A DNA stretch of 64,000 nucleotides from JAUVRX01 sp049664225 (GTDB lineage: Bacteria > Acidobacteriota > Thermoanaerobaculia > Multivoradales > JAHEKO01). Under the pieces are notes generated by a model, which did no database searches, had not been told where the DNA came from, and saw only the letters and a program-made list of their open reading frames with translations. The stretch covers positions 7,405 through 71,404 of the forward strand of contig JBATEX010000064.1 in assembly GCA_049664225.1 (NCBI GenBank), given 5' to 3'. Positions 60,732 to 64,000 of this stretch are shown here, piece by piece; position 1 is the first letter of the stretch; every line of letters begins with the position of its first letter. The position numbers were made by a program, and so were the translations under genes.

Positions 60732-61601
60732 ATGCGTTGGACGTCATCGGGTAGGAGTCGAAATATCGATGATCGGCGGGCCCAGAAGCCCGCCTATCGG
60801 CGGCCAGCCCCGCTGGGCTGTGGAGGCATGATCTTCATCCTGGTGATCAGCTACCTCATGGGCTGGAATCCGCTGCCACTGTTGCAGATGAGCGATGGTG
60901 GCAGTGGTCAGCCGCAGCCGTCCTCGCAGGTTCAGGATGGTTCCTACCAGTCGAATCCACAGGAAGAAGAGCTCGTCGATTTCGTCTCCTTTGTGCTCGA
61001 CGACGCACAGGCGCTCTGGGCAGAGAATCTGCCCCGCTACGGAGTTCAGTATCGCGATGCCAAGTTGGTGTTGTTTCGCGACAGGGTTCAGTCCGCTTGC
61101 GGATTCGCCTCTGCAGCAACTGGGCCGTTTTACTGTCCCGCCGATGAGAAGGTATACATCGATCTGGGCTTCTATGACGAACTCCGCAGCCGTTTCGGTG
61201 CCTCGGGTGATTTCGCTCAGGCCTATGTGCTGGCCCACGAGATCGGGCATCACGTGCAGAAGATCACTGGTATCGAGCAGGAGGTGCGTCGAAGACAGCG
61301 AGATCGACCCCGGATGGCGAACGACTTGTCGGTCCTGATGGAGCTGCAGGCGGATTGCCTGGCCGGCTTGTGGGGATTCTCGACGGCGCGCCGCGATATT
61401 CTCGAAGCCGGGGATATCGAGGAAGGTCTGAACGCCGCGGCCGCCATCGGCGATGATCGCATCCAGAGAATGTCCGGGCAGTTCGTGAACCCGGATGCCT
61501 TTACACACGGTTCCTCGAAGCAGAGGACAAAGTGGTTTCGACGTGGTTTGGAGACAGGCGATCTCGACGCCTGTGACACTTTCGGCGCGCCTGGATCCTA
61601 G
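60732..61601 (+). CDS. YpfJ-type neutral zinc metallopeptidase
   Basis: 289 residues. There is a single membrane anchor (about 30-46), then an extracytoplasmic Gln/Ser-rich linker and a zincin domain with HEIGHHVQ (His169, Glu170, His173) and the downstream glutamate ligand in MELQADCLAG. Cysteines in SACGFA and FYCPAD could form a disulphide. The ATG at 60732 is chosen because the open frame further upstream overlaps the previous gene. The protease substrate is unknown. A strong terminator follows. Confidence 0.92.
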   Translation: MRWTSSGRSRNIDDRRAQKPAYRRPAPLGCGGMIFILVISYLMGWNPLPLLQMSDGGSGQPQPSSQVQDGSYQSNPQEEELVDFVSFVLDDAQALWAENLPRYGVQYRDAKLVLFRDRVQSACGFASAATGPFYCPADEKVYIDLGFYDELRSRFGASGDFAQAYVLAHEIGHHVQKITGIEQEVRRRQRDRPRMANDLSVLMELQADCLAGLWGFSTARRDILEAGDIEEGLNAAAAIGDDRIQRMSGQFVNPDAFTHGSSKQRTKWFRRGLETGDLDACDTFGAPGS

Positions 61602-61623
61602 AACGGCGCAAGCTCAGTAGCTT

Positions 61624-61653
61624 CACGAGGGCCCAGGGCCCTCGTGGTTTGTC
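61624..61653 (+). terminator. Rho-independent terminator after the metallopeptidase gene
   Basis: CACGAGGGCC (61624-61633), loop CAG, GGCCCTCGTG (61637-61646): a perfect 10-bp stem followed by GTTTGTCT. Confidence 0.75.
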
Positions 61654-61717
61654 TCAGAGGCTTGTTGGGAGGCTCGCACCCTCCTCAGACGATTGCAACG
61701 AATGAAAGGAGAAGGCA

Positions 61718-62203
61718 ATGGGATTTTTCGACTTTATGAAGGGGTCTGGAAAGGACGTCAAAGCTCCGGAACCCAAGGATATGACTCAGCAGTACAGCGC
61801 AGCGGAGAAGCAGCAGATCAACGATCGCCGACGGGCCATGGCTTTGGCCAACGAGGTCGAGAGCCTTGGGCTGGAGATCCAGGAGCTGGCGGTCAAGCTC
61901 GATGGTGACGTCGCCACGGTCAGCGGTACGGTTGCCGATCAGGCCACCAAGGAGAAGGTCGTGCTAGCCGTTGGCAACACCGTTGGCATTGCACGGGTCG
62001 ACGATCGGATCGAAGTGAGCAATCCCGAGCCTGAGGCTCAGTTTCATACCGTGGTCAGCGGAGAGAGCCTGTCGCTCATCGCCAAGAAATACTACGGCAA
62101 CGCGATGAAGTACCCGGTGATCTTCGAAGCGAACAAGCCGATGTTGACCGACCCGGACAAAATCTACCCCGGTCAGGTGCTGCGCATTCCGCCCACCGAG
62201 TGA
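61718..62203 (+). CDS. BON-LysM protein, Kbp/YgaU-like potassium-binding protein
   Basis: 161 residues, cytoplasmic (no signal). A BON domain covers about 45-102 (VAKLDGDVATVSGTVADQ region, here LAVKLDGDVATVSGTV), then a LysM domain at about 108-158 (FHTVVSGESLSLIAKKYYGN ... YPGQVLRIP). This two-domain layout and length match E. coli Kbp, which binds potassium and supports growth at high potassium. GGAGAAGG precedes the ATG. It sits between two terminators, so it is probably transcribed alone. Confidence 0.92.
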   Translation: MGFFDFMKGSGKDVKAPEPKDMTQQYSAAEKQQINDRRRAMALANEVESLGLEIQELAVKLDGDVATVSGTVADQATKEKVVLAVGNTVGIARVDDRIEVSNPEPEAQFHTVVSGESLSLIAKKYYGNAMKYPVIFEANKPMLTDPDKIYPGQVLRIPPTE

Positions 62204-62237
62204 TCGGGACAGAGTCGACGGCTCCATGAGCCGGCGA

Positions 62238-62270
62238 AACGGGGCGCTGGCTCAGCGCCCCGTTCTCGTT
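62238..62270 (+). terminator. Rho-independent terminator after the BON-LysM gene
   Basis: A 12-bp perfect stem, AACGGGGCGCTG (62238-62249), loop GCT, CAGCGCCCCGTT (62253-62264), followed by CTCGTTCTC. Confidence 0.8.
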
Positions 62271-62308
62271 CTCCGCATCGAAACGACTTCTAGAGGAGGT
62301 AGGTTGGC

Positions 62309-63133
62309 ATGAATGTCGAGCAAGTTACAGCTGTCTCCGTAGATCTACTAACGCAGTGGGGCCTCAAGGTCCTGGGCGCCCTCGCGCTGCTGATTGTTGG
62401 CCGAATGGTCGCTGGGCTGTTGCGCAAACTCACCCGGAGGGCCATGTCAAAGGCCGACGTCGACGCGACGCTGATCCCGTTTATGAGCAGCATGGTGTAC
62501 TACCTGGTTCTGGCGGTGGTTCTCATCGCGGTGCTGGGTCTTTTCGGAATCCAGACAACGTCTCTCATCGCCATCCTCGGTGCCGCCGGCCTGGCCGTGG
62601 GTTTGGCGCTCCAGGGCACCTTGTCCCACTTCGCCTCGGGGATCATGCTCTTGATCTTCAGGCCTTTTCGCGTCGGTGACGTGGTCGAGGTCGGCGGAAC
62701 GACCGGCAAGGTCCAGGAGATCGGCATCTTCACCACCACCTTGACCAGTCCCGACAACATCAAGATCACGGTGCCCAATTCTCAGGTCTACGGCACCACG
62801 ATCAAGAACATGAACGGTTACGACACCCGCCGGGTGGACATGGTCATGGGCGTCTCGTACGACGACGACCTCGCCGTGGCGATGGAGACCATGGGTCGAG
62901 TGGTGCGGGAGGACGCACGAGTGCTGGCCGAGCCCGAGCCACAGATCGCGGTCGCCGAGCTCGCCGACTCTTCGGTCAATTTCGTCGTCCGCCCGTGGTG
63001 CAAGGCCGAGGATTACTGGACTGTGAAATTCGACCTCACCCGTCGCCTCAAGGAGGAGCTGGAGGCTACCGGTTGCTCGATTCCATTCCCACAGCGCGAC
63101 GTCCATCTGTTTCGCGAGGCCGGGTCTGCATAG
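62309..63133 (+). CDS. mscS: Small-conductance mechanosensitive channel MscS
   Basis: 274 residues. Three N-terminal membrane helices are followed by the pore-lining TM3 region GAAGLAVGLALQGTLSHFASG, then the beta domain (FRVGDVVEVGG) and the C-terminal cytoplasmic cage ending in a C-terminal barrel segment. It matches the E. coli MscS length. It releases solutes at hypo-osmotic shock, in keeping with the neighbouring potassium-binding protein. AGGAGGTAGG precedes the ATG. Confidence 0.95.
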   Translation: MNVEQVTAVSVDLLTQWGLKVLGALALLIVGRMVAGLLRKLTRRAMSKADVDATLIPFMSSMVYYLVLAVVLIAVLGLFGIQTTSLIAILGAAGLAVGLALQGTLSHFASGIMLLIFRPFRVGDVVEVGGTTGKVQEIGIFTTTLTSPDNIKITVPNSQVYGTTIKNMNGYDTRRVDMVMGVSYDDDLAVAMETMGRVVREDARVLAEPEPQIAVAELADSSVNFVVRPWCKAEDYWTVKFDLTRRLKEELEATGCSIPFPQRDVHLFREAGSA

Positions 63134-63232
63134 GCCTAGACGGTGGGGGTCTGTCGCCGATCGGGTTCAGGGAGCTCGTCCTCTTGAAACTGTGCCGAGC
63201 GTCAACTCGGGAGGATTGGAGATCGAGACTGG

Positions 63233-63261
63233 TTGACCAGGAGCGAGTTTGCTACTATTCG
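63233..63261 (+). promoter_or_regulatory. Predicted promoter of tRNA-Tyr/tRNA-Gly
   Basis: TTGACC (63233-63238), a 17-bp spacer, TATTCG (63256-63261), 10 bp ahead of tRNA-Tyr. It would allow the downstream tRNAs to be expressed independently of tRNA-Thr(TGT). Confidence 0.5.
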
Positions 63262-63271
63262 CGACTGGCAC

Positions 63272-63358
63272 GGAGGTGTAGCCGAGTGGTCAAAGGCAGC
63301 AGACTGTAAATCTGCCGGGCAAAGCCCTACGGTGGTTCGAATCCATCCACCTCCACCA
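63272..63358 (+). tRNA. tRNA-Tyr (anticodon GTA)
   Basis: 87 nt with encoded CCA and a long variable arm (class II). The acceptor arms GGAGGTG and CACCTCC pair. The anticodon loop CTGTAAA gives GTA on the stem GCAGA/TCTGC. Confidence 0.97.
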
Positions 63359-63370
63359 TATTTTCTTCGA

Positions 63371-63445
63371 GCGGGAGTAACTCAGTGGTAGAGTCTCGGC
63401 CTTCCAAGCCGTTGGTCGCGGGTTCGATTCCCGTCTCCCGCTCCA
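63371..63445 (+). tRNA. tRNA-Gly (anticodon TCC)
   Basis: 75 nt with encoded CCA. The acceptor arms GCGGGAG and CTCCCGC pair perfectly. The anticodon loop CTTCCAA gives TCC; the outermost anticodon-stem pair is a T-T mismatch. Confidence 0.96.
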
Positions 63446-63621
63446 TATGGATCCCCCGTAAGGTCTAGTCCTCTTGGCATTGTAGGCGAGCCGTCGGACT
63501 CGCGGCTCCTGGCCCCGGGGGTTGCTCTATAGAAGGGAATCTGAGAAACTCCCAGTTGGGCAGTGCGATGCCCCCCCCGAGCGGCCGCAAAGGCAGTCGG
63601 GGTGGTCAAGGAAATCAGGGC
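63446..63621 (+). other. Non-coding spacer between tRNA-Gly and tRNA-Thr(GGT)
   Basis: No gene. It contains a 6-bp hairpin, GAGCCG (63488-63493) with CGGCTC (63503-63508), and a run of eight or more C near 63572-63580. It is larger than the usual spacing in this tRNA operon. Confidence 0.5.
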
Positions 63622-63650
63622 TTTACAGGCGTAAGAAGAAGGGCTATACT
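63622..63650 (+). promoter_or_regulatory. Strong predicted promoter of tRNA-Thr(GGT)-tuf
   Basis: TTTACA (63622-63627), a 17-bp spacer, TATACT (63645-63650). The leader before the tRNA holds a 7-bp hairpin, CCGCTCG (63666-63672) with CGAGCGG (63681-63687). Confidence 0.7.
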
Positions 63651-63712
63651 CACAAATTCCGCCAGCCGCTCGAAGGATGCCGAGCGGTCGGGGGCTTTGC
63701 GGTCTAGCCGAC

Positions 63713-63787
<75 letters not shown>

Positions 63788-63873
63788 GGCGCACCGAGAC
63801 ACTAGGATTTGAAATTGAACCGCTGCAACTACCTGCAGGGACCCTAGCCTTTCAGGAGGAGAACGGAACAGCC

Positions 63874-64000
63874 ATGGCCAAGGAGAAGTTTGAGCGCACG
63901 AAGCCGCACGTGAATGTGGGGACGATTGGTCACGTGGACCATGGGAAGACGACGTTGACGGCGGCGATCACGAAGGCACTGGAGAAGAAGGGGATGGCGA
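63874..64000 (+). CDS. tuf: Elongation factor Tu (5' end, cut by the window edge)
   Basis: The first 42 codons are present, starting MAKEKFERTKPHVNVG with the GTP-binding G1 loop GHVDHGKTT. GGAGGAG lies about 14 bases upstream of the ATG, with a weaker purine run closer. EF-Tu delivers aminoacyl-tRNA to the ribosome; the rest of the gene lies beyond the window. Note the marked use of GTG, ACG and GGG codons, unlike the neighbouring genes. Confidence 0.97.
   Translation, partial: MAKEKFERTKPHVNVGTIGHVDHGKTTLTAAITKALEKKGMA

Larger units (their letters stand above)
58745..63271 (+). other. 4.5-kb block splitting the tRNA-tuf operon
   Basis: Between tRNA-Thr(TGT) and tRNA-Tyr(GTA), which are adjacent in the classical tRNA-tuf operon, lie a 5'-truncated patatin gene and eight small or stress-type genes with their own terminators. 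No integrase, transposase or clear direct repeat of the tRNA 3' end was seen at the far boundary, so the mechanism is unproven. All genes point the same way as the tRNAs. Confidence 0.6.

Noticed and set aside
63134..63271. Direct repeat of the tRNA-Thr 3' end marking the far end of the insert
   Set aside because: No convincing copy was found; only the short GGTTCGAATCC common to tRNA T-arms is shared with tRNA-Tyr.
63382..63609. Minus-strand ORF with a GDGNRTRDQRLGR-like end
   Set aside because: It is antisense to tRNA-Gly; this motif is the well-known false protein made by translating tRNA complements.

Overview
This is a GC-rich, densely packed bacterial chromosome segment made almost entirely of housekeeping genes. 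It carries a futalosine-route menaquinone pathway (mqnA, mqnC, a UbiE/MenG methyltransferase), Gram-negative envelope genes (rlpA, lapA, lipoprotein signals), a class V aminotransferase paired with serA, and many ATGA/GTGA overlaps. Together these suggest an Acidobacteriota-like organism (perhaps Thermoanaerobaculia/Holophagae). This is inference from gene content and style; no rRNA gene is present to settle it.

Layout. 0-2 kb: glycine cleavage genes gcvT and gcvH and a small membrane protein. 2-6.7 kb (minus strand): a peptide-type ABC transporter (lipoprotein plus two permeases, no ATPases) translationally coupled to queA. 6.8-12.2 kb: a lone sensor histidine kinase, then rplU-rpmA-obgE-nadD-rsfS ending in a sigma-54-activator-like AAA+ protein with altered catalytic motifs. 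12.2-12.7 kb: a non-coding block of palindromic repeats. 12.7-16.3 kb (minus): three crotonases and a thiolase. 16.5-25.8 kb: a conserved hypothetical, tRNA-Lys, tRNA-Leu, tig-clpP-clpX-lon-engB and rho. 25.8-32.3 kb: mqnA-mqnC, a sodium:solute symporter with a small membrane partner, a lipid-kinase-type protein and an ALDH7-type dehydrogenase (minus). 32.7-46.3 kb: GAF-GGDEF, rsmA, ftsK, fmt-rsmB, a glycosyltransferase, moaC-namZ-MobB-like, aminotransferase-serA-ddl. 46.3-46.45 kb: a second copy of the repeat block. 46.5-52.4 kb: rlpA, purB, argF, and rdgB/coaE/folD/ubiE on the minus strand. 52.6-58.6 kb: rplM-rpsI-rpsB-tsf-pyrH-frr-ispD-ispF-rlmB. 58.7-64 kb: tRNA-Thr(TGT), a 4.5-kb block of envelope/osmotic-stress genes that begins with a beheaded patatin gene, then tRNA-Tyr, tRNA-Gly, tRNA-Thr(GGT) and the start of tuf.

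The genes form recognisable functional blocks: protein quality control (tig/clpP/clpX/lon), translation (ribosomal proteins, tsf, frr, rsmA, rsmB, rlmB, tRNAs), isoprenoids and quinones (ispD, ispF, mqnA, mqnC, ubiE), and serine, arginine and purine synthesis. The most unusual items are (1) a dispersed family of ~48-bp palindromic units placed right after stop codons in convergent intergenic gaps at 12.2-12.7 and 46.3-46.4 kb; (2) the classical thrU-tyrU-glyT-thrT-tuf tRNA operon split by a 4.5-kb insert that starts at the tRNA CCA end with a truncated gene; (3) a sigma-54-activator-like protein that keeps GAFTGA but has changed Walker A and Walker B residues; and (4) a recurring TGC-TAGc/aT promoter-like element. 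I saw no CRISPR array, phage, integrase or transposase gene.
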